DNA of 64,000 nucleotides from NCBI RefSeq assembly GCF_001953055.1, contig NZ_CP019044.1, positions 2,728,001 through 2,792,000 of the forward strand, read 5' to 3'. Made by a program: the position numbers and the translations under genes. Each line of letters starts with the position of its first letter. Position 1 is the first letter of the stretch. The notes beneath the pieces are model-generated. The model ran no database searches. It saw only the letters and a list, made by a program, of their open reading frames with translations, and was not told the origin of the DNA. Positions 15,897 to 24,914 of this stretch are shown in pieces. This stretch comes from Salaquimonas pukyongi (GTDB taxonomy: Bacteria; Pseudomonadota; Alphaproteobacteria; Rhizobiales; Rhizobiaceae).

Positions 15897-17153
15897 ATGG
15901 ATGCACACAGCGTTTCGCACGATACGCCGGAACGGCCAGACGCACTTCATGAGCAACCCTTCAGCCATCTGCAATGGTACCTCCATCACGCAGAAAACAC
16001 CGTCTACCTCGCCGCAGAAAGCGACGATGTGCTAAGCGAACGCAACCTGCATGAAATCGCCGGCTGGTTCATGACGCTTGCTCCCCAACTCAACTATCGG
16101 GCAAACGGTCGTGGCGACCGGCATTTGCCGGTTCCGGTAAAACCTGAAGCGATCTGTCATCATGAAGAAGTCGGCGATCTTCATCAGGCGCTTGCCTGGG
16201 CGATCGAAAACCACAAGGAAATCTATACCGATTCGGACCGGCCGAACTTCCGCGCCTACGGGTTTCGTTTGCGGCGGGCGCGCAAAGACAGCGCTCGCTC
16301 GCTCTATGTCTGCTGTTCCTCACACGCGCTGATGGAAGGTTCGGAAAGCGCACGGATCATGCGCATGCGCAACACCGTCCACCATGCCGAACGCAGTCCG
16401 GCCAGATTGGGGCTTCTGAAAACTGCGATGATCACCCTTGCCGGCCTGATCCTGGCACCGCTCCATCTCATTGCATCCTGGTTCGACCGCCGGGATGTCT
16501 CCCACGGCAATTGGGCCATCATCGACATCAGCCGCAAAAGCATCAAGCAACTGGCAAAGCGCCACGGCGTGCGCCAGCGCAGTGTGCTGTTTTCGCTGCC
16601 GCTTTACGGCCTGCACTTTGAAAAATCCCTGCCCCATCAGACAACAAAAAAGGCGCAGCTGATCAGCTATTCAACCTTGCCGGACTCCAAGACAACACTG
16701 GAAGACGCAGCGCTGAACCTGCGCATGCAGGTTGGCCGCATACCGTCTGCTGAAAGTTTCGAGGCACATCTTAAAGCCATCGATCAGGTTCTGGGCAAGG
16801 AAGACACAACGGAAATCTACAGCCAGGCCTTCTACAATTCGATTCTCGGCGTACACCGGGTTCTCCACCGGTTATTTCCCTTCCTCTACCGCGGCAGGTT
16901 TTTTACCTATGTGCCCTATGACTTCGTGCTGTCGCTTTTGCCGCCCCACCTGACCGGCGGCTGGTTTCGCAAACTGTTCCGCCGCTCCATTTTCTGCGGC
17001 TCCTACACCCCCGGCGCAAATTCCTGCGTCTTCGTTCCTTATCTCGGCGGCTTCAGCCTCAACTTCCATGCAGACCCCAAAATCCACGCCAACATGGACG
17101 CCTTCACCCAGTTCCTGAAGCAACAGGGCATTGATTGCCGCCGGGTGCTCTGA
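15897..17153 (+). CDS. Condensation-fold (WS/DGAT-like) acyltransferase-like protein, unknown function
   Basis: A 418-residue protein. I recognise only a distant likeness to the condensation/wax-ester-synthase fold: the segment CCSSHALMEGSES at about residues 140-152 sits where the HHxxxDG catalytic motif is expected, but reads SHALMEG, so the first His and the Asp are replaced. A hydrophobic segment (LLKTAMITLAGLILAPLHLI) at about 175-195 could anchor it to membrane. A late block (YTPGANSCVFVPYLGGFSLN) resembles the DFG-like bridge region. Start at 15897 follows GAGG. It converges on a P450 gene with two bases between the stops. Confidence 0.5.
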   Translation: MDAHSVSHDTPERPDALHEQPFSHLQWYLHHAENTVYLAAESDDVLSERNLHEIAGWFMTLAPQLNYRANGRGDRHLPVPVKPEAICHHEEVGDLHQALAWAIENHKEIYTDSDRPNFRAYGFRLRRARKDSARSLYVCCSSHALMEGSESARIMRMRNTVHHAERSPARLGLLKTAMITLAGLILAPLHLIASWFDRRDVSHGNWAIIDISRKSIKQLAKRHGVRQRSVLFSLPLYGLHFEKSLPHQTTKKAQLISYSTLPDSKTTLEDAALNLRMQVGRIPSAESFEAHLKAIDQVLGKEDTTEIYSQAFYNSILGVHRVLHRLFPFLYRGRFFTYVPYDFVLSLLPPHLTGGWFRKLFRRSIFCGSYTPGANSCVFVPYLGGFSLNFHADPKIHANMDAFTQFLKQQGIDCRRVL

Positions 17154-17155
17154 TG

Positions 17156-18502
17156 CTAGATCAGCGAAAGCTGCCCGAAGACCGGGCGCGCAGGACGCAG
17201 CGTGCCATGAAAATCCAGTACCAGCGGTGAGGCATCTTTCAGTTGCCAGGTAAAGTCCCGCACAATCATGGCCGTTGCCAGCGCCATTTCCACCATGGCG
17301 AAATGCTTGCCGAGACACATGCGCGCGCCTGCCCCAAAGGGCGCAAAGGCACCGCGATGCAACAGCCGCTCTGAAAGCGGCTGCTGTGGCGATGGCGCAA
17401 ATGCGTCTGCCTGTGGCCACCAGATTTCATTGCGCTGGGCAAGAAACGGGCAAACGATGATCAGGCTGTTTGCCTTCACTCGGTAGCCGTCGATGGTGCA
17501 ATCGGCATTGGACTGCCGGGCCATCATCGCCACCGGCGGATAGAGCCTGAGCGCTTCGTTCACCACCTCGGTTGCGACCGGCAGCATTTTCGGGACGCTG
17601 TCCGCAACACCCGGTCGCACCAACGTTGCAGCTTCTTTCCGCAAGGCGTTTAACGTTTCTGGATATTGCGGCAACAGGTGCATCAAGAAGGTCATCGTGC
17701 GCGCCGTGGTTTCAAACCCGGCAAAATAGAGCGTGATGATCTCGTCCCTAAGCAGGTTCCGATCCACCCCTTCAAGCGCGGAGAAAATACTACCGCTCAT
17801 GCCGCCGGCCTTTGATTGCGATTTAGACTGGTCGATGAGTTCGTCCAGAAATCCGTCGATCACAGAGAGCGCATGCTTGAATTTGCGGTTTTCTGCGGTG
17901 GGAACGAAAAGCGGTGGCCGGACCGGATCGGCGGTGATGTCGGCGACAAAGGCGAAAGCATATTCGAATGCATCGACGATTTCGTCATGGCCGCGTGTCA
18001 GGTCGATACCGAAAGCTGCCAGCGAGATGATCCGCATGGTAAGCCGCGTCATGGCATGGCCAAGATCGGCGGGCTTGGCGCTTGCCGCCAACTCCCGTAA
18101 TTCCGCCATGCCCGCCTCGCAGGCATCATGCACCGAACCGGCATAGGTGTTGATGGCGCCGGGCGAAAAGACCGGATTGAGTCTTTGGCGCTGCTCGCCC
18201 CAGTTTTCCCGGTCATTGGTGATCAGCCCGTTGCCCAGCAGCTTGCGCAGTCCGGAATAACCGATCCCCTTGCGCATCACACGGTTCTGGGTGACGAAAA
18301 TCTCGTAGATTGCTTCGGGTGAAGCAAAAAACCAGATGTTAAGCGGACCGAGTTTCAGCGAAATCACATCGCCATACTGGGCATGCATCTCCCGCCAGAA
18401 ACTCAGGGGATCGGTGCGGCCCATGGCGCGAAAAGCGCGAAGAACGCCCATTCCCCTCGGTCCCGGCGCCCCTTCGGCTACTTCGCCCGGTATACTGCTC
18501 AA
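17156..18502 (-). CDS. Cytochrome P450
   Basis: A 448-residue P450. The I-helix oxygen motif is AGFETTART, the ExxR of the K-helix is NEALRLYPP, and the haem-ligand loop is FGAGARMCLGKH with Cys at about 394. No membrane anchor is seen, so it is a soluble bacterial P450 needing separate redox partners. The start I choose is TTG at 18502, because AGGGGGGAG lies five bases upstream and the conserved N-terminal PGPRG follows. This start overlaps the upstream epimerase/reductase reading frame, and the two were probably coupled by a TTGA overlap. The substrate is unknown. Confidence 0.88.
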   Translation of the reverse strand: MSSIPGEVAEGAPGPRGMGVLRAFRAMGRTDPLSFWREMHAQYGDVISLKLGPLNIWFFASPEAIYEIFVTQNRVMRKGIGYSGLRKLLGNGLITNDRENWGEQRQRLNPVFSPGAINTYAGSVHDACEAGMAELRELAASAKPADLGHAMTRLTMRIISLAAFGIDLTRGHDEIVDAFEYAFAFVADITADPVRPPLFVPTAENRKFKHALSVIDGFLDELIDQSKSQSKAGGMSGSIFSALEGVDRNLLRDEIITLYFAGFETTARTMTFLMHLLPQYPETLNALRKEAATLVRPGVADSVPKMLPVATEVVNEALRLYPPVAMMARQSNADCTIDGYRVKANSLIIVCPFLAQRNEIWWPQADAFAPSPQQPLSERLLHRGAFAPFGAGARMCLGKHFAMVEMALATAMIVRDFTWQLKDASPLVLDFHGTLRPARPVFGQLSLI

Positions 18503-19502
18503 CGATACTCCCCCCTGCCCCAAATTCGGCCATGTGCGCCCGGTACCATGCATGGGCATCCTGCAGCGTTTCCGGCAAGGGCCGGGCGGTAAAACCCAAT
18601 TCCCGCCGCGCCTTGCCGCAATCGCAATTGGCACGGCTGTCGCGCAGGATTGCAAGCGATTGATACGTGTAACTGGGCGGCCCTGCACCCAGCAGCGGCT
18701 TTGCCGCCTCAAACGGAAGACCAAGACAGGCGATCTGCCAGGGGACGGCCAGGCGCTTTGTCTTCCTGCCGGATATCTCCCCGCACAATCGTGCCAGTTC
18801 TGCTACCCTGACCCAGTGGCCGCAGAGTAGAAACTGCCCGCAACATTCTGCCTGCAGTGCTGATCCGATGGCGCCCGCCACGTCGCGCGTGTCGATCCAG
18901 TCAAACCCGCCATCGACCACCAGCGGCAGATCTCCGCTAAAAAGCCTGCACAGCATGCGGCCGGCAAGCGACCTGTCGTAGTCGTGCGGGCCGATAAAGC
19001 CGGTAGGGTTGAGGATAACCAGATCAAGCCCGGCTTCCGCCACTGCGCGCACGGCATCCTCACCAGCGGCCTTCGAGCGGTCGTAAGCAGAAGATGACCT
19101 ATTGGCCCTGGGCGAGGATTCATCGAGCACCGCAAGCTCCGGCGAGGGCCTGAAGGCATGGATTGAACTGAGATGAACAAGCTTGCGCACGCCGGCAGCC
19201 AGGCACGCCTCCGCCACGTTTCTGGCCCCTTGAACATTGGTCCGCATCACCATGCCGTCCAGGTCGCCGCCAATGGAGATCAGGCCTGCCAGATGCACCA
19301 CAGCATCGGCGCCCCGAAAGGCATCCCGCAACGCCTGCGGCTCAAGAATGTCGGCTGCGATGCGTTGTACGGCCAGACCATCAAGCGCCGTTGTCTTTGA
19401 CGCTGGGTGGTGCAGTGCCCGCACATCCATGCCGTTCGCCAGTAATTCGCGAACGGTATTGGCACCAAGATGGCCGGTGGCACCGGTAACCACGACCTGC
19501 AT
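18339..19502 (-). CDS. NAD-dependent epimerase/reductase, extended SDR (apparent C-terminal frameshift)
   Basis: An extended SDR of the dihydroflavonol-4-reductase/3-beta-hydroxysteroid dehydrogenase group: TGATGHLGANT nucleotide loop, then HLSSIHAF with the YDRSK catalytic pair. ATG at 19502 follows GGAAGAGG; an upstream ATG at 19550 is less likely. Literal translation gives 387 residues and runs about 160 bases into the P450 gene. If the C-run 18510-18515 had seven bases instead of six, the protein would stop at TGA 18501-18499 (334 residues, the usual length) in a TTGA overlap with the P450 start. The tail is therefore probably not real. Confidence 0.8.
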   Translation of the reverse strand: MQVVVTGATGHLGANTVRELLANGMDVRALHHPASKTTALDGLAVQRIAADILEPQALRDAFRGADAVVHLAGLISIGGDLDGMVMRTNVQGARNVAEACLAAGVRKLVHLSSIHAFRPSPELAVLDESSPRANRSSSAYDRSKAAGEDAVRAVAEAGLDLVILNPTGFIGPHDYDRSLAGRMLCRLFSGDLPLVVDGGFDWIDTRDVAGAIGSALQAECCGQFLLCGHWVRVAELARLCGEISGRKTKRLAVPWQIACLGLPFEAAKPLLGAGPPSYTYQSLAILRDSRANCDCGKARRELGFTARPLPETLQDAHAWYRAHMAEFGAGGSIVEQYTGRSSRRGAGTEGNGRSSRFSRHGPHRSPEFLAGDACPVWRCDFAETRSA

Positions 19503-19592
19503 TGAACGCCTCTTCCATTCTCCGAGCCAGATCGTGAATGTGGCAGACAAACCGGGAAAAGGACAGGCTGGAAGAAGTAGGCCGCCTTTGAG

Positions 19593-20588
19593 TTACCCGC
19601 TCGGCCAGCGGTTGGCCGCTTCAAGCCCCTTGGCCAGCACCTTGCGGTCGATCGTATTGATGAAATCGTCGAGCCAGGCGTCCGCCAGTCCGGCACGCTT
19701 GGCCAGAATGTGCCATTTCGCCGCCTCCACGGGATCGGCATCTGTGCCCACACCCTGGGCATACATCTTGGCCAGACGGTTGCGGGCGATGATGTTTCCG
19801 CCAAGGGCGGCCCGTTTCATCCAGCCAAAGCCTGCCTTGTCATCCTTGACGCCGTTATAGCCGTTGACGAGCCATATGCCGAGTTCCACCTGAGCCGTAT
19901 CGATGCCGGCCTTGGCTGCCTTTAGCATCCATTCCAGCGCCTTGTCCTCTTCCGCATAGCCTTTCAGCTTGCCGGTCTGATAGATTTGCGAGAGGACATA
20001 ATAGGAATCGGAAACCCGGGCATTGGCAGCCTGTTTCAGATAAGGCAGCGCTTCACGGGCGCCGCTTGTGGTCGGCTGCTGGTCCAGGATCAGCTGGGCA
20101 TAGTTGAAGGCGGCCGTTGCATGACCATCATCGGCGGCAAGCTTCATCAGGCGCCTGGCCTCCTCCCGGTCGGCGGCAACATGCTTTCCCTCCAGCAGTT
20201 TGACCGCATAGCCGAACCGGGCATCGCGGTCGCCATTGGCAGCGGCGATTTTATACCAGGCCGCTGCCTCCTTGGGATCCTGGGGAACACCGAGACCGCG
20301 GTCATAGAGCTCGGCAATCAGTGTCTGCGCCTTGGGATCACCAAGCTGCGCACGCGGCAGGGCCAGTTCGAATGCGGTCAGATAATAGCCGCGCTGAAAC
20401 GCGCCAAAGGCAAGATCGGCCTCAGCCGCCGAAGCTGAGGCGGGAATTCCCCCTTCAGCCGACTCTACAGCATCACTTTCCGCACCGGCCGATTCCGGTT
20501 GCGGTTCAGTTTGCTGGGCACACACAGGACTGGCAGACGCAGCAAACAGCGCCAGGATCGCGGCACAGGCGAACGGATTAATCTTCAT
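19593..20588 (-). CDS. Exported Sel1-like repeat protein
   Basis: A 331-residue protein with a signal peptide ending near PVCAQQ (residue 25). A low-complexity acidic stretch follows, then a solenoid of Sel1-like/TPR repeats; typical units are AELYDRGLGVPQDPKEAAAW and AKMYAQGVGTDADPVEAAKW. Such periplasmic solenoids are adapters for protein complexes. The start ATG overlaps the stop of the ThiE-like gene (ATGAAGATTAA), so the two are coupled. No enzymatic function is implied. Confidence 0.83.
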   Translation of the reverse strand: MKINPFACAAILALFAASASPVCAQQTEPQPESAGAESDAVESAEGGIPASASAAEADLAFGAFQRGYYLTAFELALPRAQLGDPKAQTLIAELYDRGLGVPQDPKEAAAWYKIAAANGDRDARFGYAVKLLEGKHVAADREEARRLMKLAADDGHATAAFNYAQLILDQQPTTSGAREALPYLKQAANARVSDSYYVLSQIYQTGKLKGYAEEDKALEWMLKAAKAGIDTAQVELGIWLVNGYNGVKDDKAGFGWMKRAALGGNIIARNRLAKMYAQGVGTDADPVEAAKWHILAKRAGLADAWLDDFINTIDRKVLAKGLEAANRWPSG

Positions 20589-21249
20589 CTTCAAAACGCG
20601 GAGCATGTTCATCCAGTACAGCATTGATGCGCTTTACCGCTTCCGCCGCGCCGCCGGTGTGCGCAAACACGGCCAATCCGAGCACGGCAAAATCGGCTCC
20701 CGTTGCCGCCACGTCGAGCGCGCTTTCCGGCGCCGAACCCGCCATAACCAGAACCGGCAACTGCATGACGTTGGCACACCATTCGCCCAGACCCAGATTC
20801 TTGGGATGCGGCTCAGGCCGGATATCGCCTTCCAGCCTGCCCACAAACAGGAAATCGGGTTCGGCCTCGGCTGCCTCCATGGCCTGATGGCGGCTCTTGA
20901 TCGGGCCGTAGCCTATGATTCTTTTTGGCGAAAACCGGGCAACCGTTTCCTTTAGCGACTTTGCATCACCGCCAACCAGCATGCCGTCGGCACCTGCGCG
21001 GCCCATCGCCTGGCTATCATCAACGGAAAGTATGGCCGCATCATGCCCGCTGCACGCACCAACCAGTGCCTCAAGATGTGCCTGATAGCGCGATGCATCC
21101 ATTTCGCCCTTCAACGCAATGACGCTGGCAACATCGCCGCCAGCAAGGGCATCGGCCAGTTGGCCGGGCGCGGCCTCGTTGGGGGAATGGCAAGAACGAT
21201 CCGGCAGCGGTTCATTTCGGTTTCCGGCATACGGTTTTCCGGCGTGCAT
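20578..21249 (-). CDS. ThiE-like (thiamine phosphate synthase family) protein, apparent N-terminal frameshift
   Basis: A TIM-barrel protein of the thiamine-phosphate-synthase family, seen from DGMLVGG, PDFLFVGRLEG and ATGADFAVLGLAVF. The phosphate-binding glycines are partly changed, so activity as true ThiE is doubtful and no thi genes are near. The first 23 residues of the literal frame do not look like the family. The next frame reads MNRCRIVLAIPP (from 21215, or 21230 with MPETE), which joins NEAAPGQLADALAGGDVASV perfectly if the G-run 21181-21185 had six bases. The gene is therefore either mis-sequenced or frameshifted. It is coupled to the Sel1-repeat gene downstream. Confidence 0.72.
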   Translation of the reverse strand: MHAGKPYAGNRNEPLPDRSCHSPNEAAPGQLADALAGGDVASVIALKGEMDASRYQAHLEALVGACSGHDAAILSVDDSQAMGRAGADGMLVGGDAKSLKETVARFSPKRIIGYGPIKSRHQAMEAAEAEPDFLFVGRLEGDIRPEPHPKNLGLGEWCANVMQLPVLVMAGSAPESALDVAATGADFAVLGLAVFAHTGGAAEAVKRINAVLDEHAPRFEDED

Positions 21250-21413
21250 GCCTTACAACCACCGGCTTGGCAAGCCGTCTGCTGCTTTCAACGGGCCGAC
21301 AGCATTCTGAGCTGCCGCGACATTCATGACGGCCAATATGACAAAGTATGCCTGCCGCGGTGGAAGGCAAACCCCTGCACTTTGTTTTCTGATGCCGGTG
21401 CGGCTGAAGCCGG

Positions 21414-21578
21414 TCAACTGTTGAGCTTGTTGATCTTGTCTTTCAGCAACAATTTTTGCCGCTTGATTTCGGCAATTTCGTCATCCCGGCTGCTTGGGTG
21501 CCGCATCGCCTCTTCCAACCGCGTCTCGAGCTCTACGTGTTTCTGTTTGAGCTGTTCGATATGGGTATCAAGAGGCAT
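21414..21578 (-). CDS. DUF465 (YdcH-like) small protein
   Basis: A 54-residue helical hairpin protein of the DUF465/YdcH family (HIEQLKQKHVELETRLEEAM, then EIKRQKLLLKDKINKL). The start at 21578 follows GGGAGA. The function of the family is unknown. A second DUF465 gene is divergent 310 bases away, so this may be an old duplication pair. Confidence 0.85.
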   Translation of the reverse strand: MPLDTHIEQLKQKHVELETRLEEAMRHPSSRDDEIAEIKRQKLLLKDKINKLNS

Positions 21579-21887
21579 GTGCAGTCTCCCTTTCCTGTGA
21601 GTGGAGTTTCGGGGCAAAAAATTTGACCACAGATTTGGTGGTTTGTCCAACCTCCAGGTACTGCGCAGCGTTAAGTTGTGAACAAAACTAACAGAATATG
21701 AAGACAGTCAGGGCATGGGCCACCTGACTTGCGCGCAGGCTGCCTGCGCATTCTCCTCCCCGGCGCCCGGTGTTTGGCAGAACAGGAATACACACCGCTT
21801 CCTTTTGGCCCGTGCAAGCACTACAATCTGCACCCAGGATGGAACCGGTATCCGGTCCAGTTCCCACCGGGTACAGACGATGCGGCA

Positions 21888-22091
21888 ATGAGCGAAGAAG
21901 ACAACATCAACCTGCGCATGCAGCTGGCCGAGTTGGAACTCGAACACGCCGACCTCGGCAAGGCTGTCGATGCCCTCACGCGGGTAGGTGGTGATCTGTT
22001 GTGCATTCAGCGGCTGAAGAAGAAAAAACTCGCCCTCAAAGACGAGATTGCCAGCCTGCGGGTACGCGTCACGCCCGACATCATTGCGTGA
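21888..22091 (+). CDS. DUF465 (YdcH-like) small protein, second copy
   Basis: A 67-residue protein (LRMQLAELELEHADLGKAVD, then RLKKKKLALKDEIASL) with the same helix-hairpin and basic KKKKLALKDEI core as DUF465. The frame extends upstream to 21729, but that part has no family likeness, and MSEEDN at 21888 is the sensible start. It precedes purEK by 116 bases. Confidence 0.78.
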   Translation: MSEEDNINLRMQLAELELEHADLGKAVDALTRVGGDLLCIQRLKKKKLALKDEIASLRVRVTPDIIA

Positions 22092-22207
22092 AGCAGCAAG
22101 CTTGACGCGATTCTTCCAATTCTCAGCTCACAGGCTTCCTTCCCGCTGTCCCATACGCTACAGCACGTTTTTAACGGTACACAGTCCAATACCGGCAGGA
22201 ACGCACC

Positions 22208-22702
22208 ATGCCTGACACCACATCCCCCGTCGCCATCATTATGGGCAGCCAGTCCGACTGGGAAACGATGAAACATGCCGCCGACACGCTCACGGCGCTC
22301 GATATCGGCTTTGATGCCAAAATCGTCTCGGCCCATCGCACCCCCGGCCGGTTGTACGATTTTGCCAAATCCGCCCGCCAAAATGGCTACAAGACCATTA
22401 TCGCCGGTGCCGGCGGGGCAGCCCACCTGCCCGGCATGGTGGCTGCGATGACTTCCCTGCCGGTGCTGGGCGTTCCGGTGCAATCAAAGGCACTTTCCGG
22501 GCAGGACAGCCTGCTTTCCATCGTCCAGATGCCGGCCGGTGTGCCTGTGGGAACGCTTGCAATCGGCCGCGCCGGCGCAGTCAACGCCGCCCTGCTGGCG
22601 GCCTCAATCCTCTCGGTAAGCGACACTGCGATAAAAGAGCGCCTCGATACCTGGCGTGACGTCCAGACTGCCGGTGTTGCAGAAACCCCAAGCGACGGAT
22701 AA
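22208..22702 (+). CDS. purE: N5-carboxyaminoimidazole ribonucleotide mutase
   Basis: A 164-residue class I PurE. The motifs [19 protein letters not shown] and [12 protein letters not shown], which form the N5-CAIR/CAIR binding site, are all present. It converts N5-CAIR into CAIR in purine synthesis. AGGA lies ahead of the ATG. purK follows after six bases. Confidence 0.97.
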   Translation: MPDTTSPVAIIMGSQSDWETMKHAADTLTALDIGFDAKIVSAHRTPGRLYDFAKSARQNGYKTIIAGAGGAAHLPGMVAAMTSLPVLGVPVQSKALSGQDSLLSIVQMPAGVPVGTLAIGRAGAVNAALLAASILSVSDTAIKERLDTWRDVQTAGVAETPSDG

Positions 22703-22708
22703 GCCCGA

Positions 22709-23800
22709 ATGCCGGTGAGAAAGGATGACGCCCTGAAGCCAGGCGATACCATCGGCATCATCGGCGGCGGCCAGCTGGGGCGCATGCTGGCAATGGCCGC
22801 AGCCCGCCTTGGTCTTAAGACCGTCATTTTGGAACCTGGAGCGGATTGCCCTGCAGCACAGACCGCAACCCGGCACATCGCTGCCGCCTACGACGATGAA
22901 GACTCATTAAGGGAATTCAGCGCTGCCTGCGACGTAATCACCTACGAGTTCGAGAACATTCCGGTTTCCGCCGTATCCTTTCTGGAAGAAAACAACCTGC
23001 TTTTCCCTTCCTCCCTGGCACTGGAAAAAAGCCAGGACCGGCTGACGGAGAAGAATTTTCTGCGCGAGCTTGGCATTGCCACCGCGCCTTATGCGCCGGT
23101 TGAGGATTTGCCTTCACTGCAGGCGGCGGTCGAGACGATCGGCACGCCCTCGATCCTGAAGACACGCCGCCTCGGCTATGATGGCAAGGGGCAGGTGCGC
23201 ATAAACAAAGACACCGACCTTGGGGAGGCCTGGCAGGCCATTGGTGGAGTACCGGCCATTCTGGAGGGATTTGTCGGCTTTTCCTGTGAAATCTCTGTCA
23301 TTGCCGCGCGCGACCGAAACACACGGGTCGTTTGTTATGACCCGGCCGAAAATGTCCATCGGCAGGGCATTCTGCGCACTTCTACCGTTCCAGCTGTCAT
23401 TTCCCCCAAAACCGCAATGGCAGCCACCAAAGCCGCCGAGAAAATCACTGCGGCCCTCGACTATACCGGGGTAATGGGAATTGAGTTCTTCGTCGCAGAA
23501 GACGGCACGCTGGCGGTCAACGAAATTGCCCCCCGGGTACACAATTCCGGCCACTGGACGGAAGCAGCCTGCGATGTTTCCCAGTTCGAACAGCATGTCC
23601 GGGCCGTGGCCGGCTTGCCATTGGCCCGGCCCCTGCGCCATTCCGATTGTGTAATGGAAAACCTCATCGGCGATGATATGGACCGCGTTCCGAAATTACT
23701 TTCTGATGAAAAATGCATGCTGCATTTGTACGGCAAGGCGGAGACCCGAAAGGGCCGCAAAATGGGTCATGTCACGCGGCTGACCGGCCCTGCCGGCTGA
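22709..23800 (+). CDS. purK: N5-carboxyaminoimidazole ribonucleotide synthase
   Basis: A 363-residue ATP-grasp enzyme that makes N5-CAIR from AIR, bicarbonate and ATP. It has an N-terminal Rossmann-like GIIGGGQLGRMLAMAA, the ATP-lysine segment TPSILKTRRLGYDGKGQ and metal-binding NEIAPRVHNSGHWT near residue 270. It is co-transcribed with purE. It faces modC, with seven bases between the stops. Confidence 0.96.
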   Translation: MPVRKDDALKPGDTIGIIGGGQLGRMLAMAAARLGLKTVILEPGADCPAAQTATRHIAAAYDDEDSLREFSAACDVITYEFENIPVSAVSFLEENNLLFPSSLALEKSQDRLTEKNFLRELGIATAPYAPVEDLPSLQAAVETIGTPSILKTRRLGYDGKGQVRINKDTDLGEAWQAIGGVPAILEGFVGFSCEISVIAARDRNTRVVCYDPAENVHRQGILRTSTVPAVISPKTAMAATKAAEKITAALDYTGVMGIEFFVAEDGTLAVNEIAPRVHNSGHWTEAACDVSQFEQHVRAVAGLPLARPLRHSDCVMENLIGDDMDRVPKLLSDEKCMLHLYGKAETRKGRKMGHVTRLTGPAG

Positions 23801-23807
23801 ACTGGCA

Positions 23808-24914
23808 TCAAACAGCGCCGGTCCCGATATCCAGAGGCGCCACCGAAACCGACTTGGCGATGGCATGGGTGATCATTCCGGGCTTTAGGTCCAGCATCGC
23901 CGCTGAACGCTTGGTAATCCGAGCCAGAAGGTTTTGACCTGTGTTCTTCTGATTGCCGATGGAAAGCTGCACCAGGACACCGGGGCCGGGACCCGCCTGG
24001 ATCGAAACCACCTTGCATTTCAGGATGTTGAGGGCGGAAATTTCCTGCGGCCGTGCGCGGGCAAGCATCACGTCCTTGGCATCGATGCGAACGCGGATTT
24101 CTGCCCCCGGCGCCGCATTGACCGCCGGCAGGAACAGCGTTCCGCCTTCAATGGTGATTTCCGACAGCCCGTCCTCGTGATGGCGGCCTACCCTGCCACG
24201 CAGAACAGCGCCCGCCTCCCGCGCCCCGAACCGGGCAGCCATTGCCGGATCGGAAAGAACACGGGCGGCCGGCCCCGCTTCAACCACCTTGCCTGCTTCC
24301 AGCACCACCAGCGTTGTGGCGAGCCGCGCAACCTCCCCAAGCGAGTGGCTGACATAAAGGATCGGGATGCCCGCTTCGTCGCGGATGCGCTCAAGATAAG
24401 GCAGAATTTCCCGCTTGCGCGGCTCATCCAGCGCAGCCAGCGGTTCGTCCATGGCGAGAAGCTGCGGCGAGGAAAGCAGCGCCCGGCCAATCGCCACCCG
24501 CTGTTTCTCACCGCCAGAAAGGCTGCCAGGACGCCGGGACAGCAAGGGTTCGATGCCAAGCAGCGCAACCATTTGATCGAAATCGGAACTGCCGGTCTTT
24601 TGATTGGAAAACCGACGACCATATTCCAGGTTTTGCTGCACGGAAAGATGGGGAAACAGCCGCCCTTCCTGAAACACATAGCCGACACGCCGTTTGTGGG
24701 GCGGCAGGAACGCACCGCTCTTGGTGTCCGCCAGCACCCGGCCATCAACCACCACCCTGGCCTGTTCTGGCTTGAGAAGTCCGGCAACAGCCTGCACGAT
24801 CGTCGTCTTGCCCGAGCCGGAACGCCCGAACAGGGCCGTAACGCCGGCAGGCGCCGAAAACCCGCAATCCAGACTGAACTCCGCAAAGGCATGGCTGATC
24901 GATACTTCCAGCAT
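23808..24914 (-). CDS. modC: Molybdate ABC transporter ATP-binding protein
   Basis: A 368-residue ATPase: Walker A GRSGSGKTT near residue 31, signature LSGGEKQRVAIGRALL near 133, Walker B LLAMDEPLAALDEP. The last 75 residues form a Mop/TOBE-type oxyanion-binding domain (SALNILKCKVVSI), a ModC hallmark. The start codon overlaps the stop of modB by one base. It works with ModB and ModA in molybdate uptake. Confidence 0.95.
   Translation of the reverse strand: MLEVSISHAFAEFSLDCGFSAPAGVTALFGRSGSGKTTIVQAVAGLLKPEQARVVVDGRVLADTKSGAFLPPHKRRVGYVFQEGRLFPHLSVQQNLEYGRRFSNQKTGSSDFDQMVALLGIEPLLSRRPGSLSGGEKQRVAIGRALLSSPQLLAMDEPLAALDEPRKREILPYLERIRDEAGIPILYVSHSLGEVARLATTLVVLEAGKVVEAGPAARVLSDPAMAARFGAREAGAVLRGRVGRHHEDGLSEITIEGGTLFLPAVNAAPGAEIRVRIDAKDVMLARARPQEISALNILKCKVVSIQAGPGPGVLVQLSIGNQKNTGQNLLARITKRSAAMLDLKPGMITHAIAKSVSVAPLDIGTGAV

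Noticed and set aside
13150-19502. OleABCD olefin/beta-lactone cluster
   Set aside because: A KAS III and a 3-beta-HSD-like reductase are present, but OleB and OleC are missing and suhB/efp intervene.
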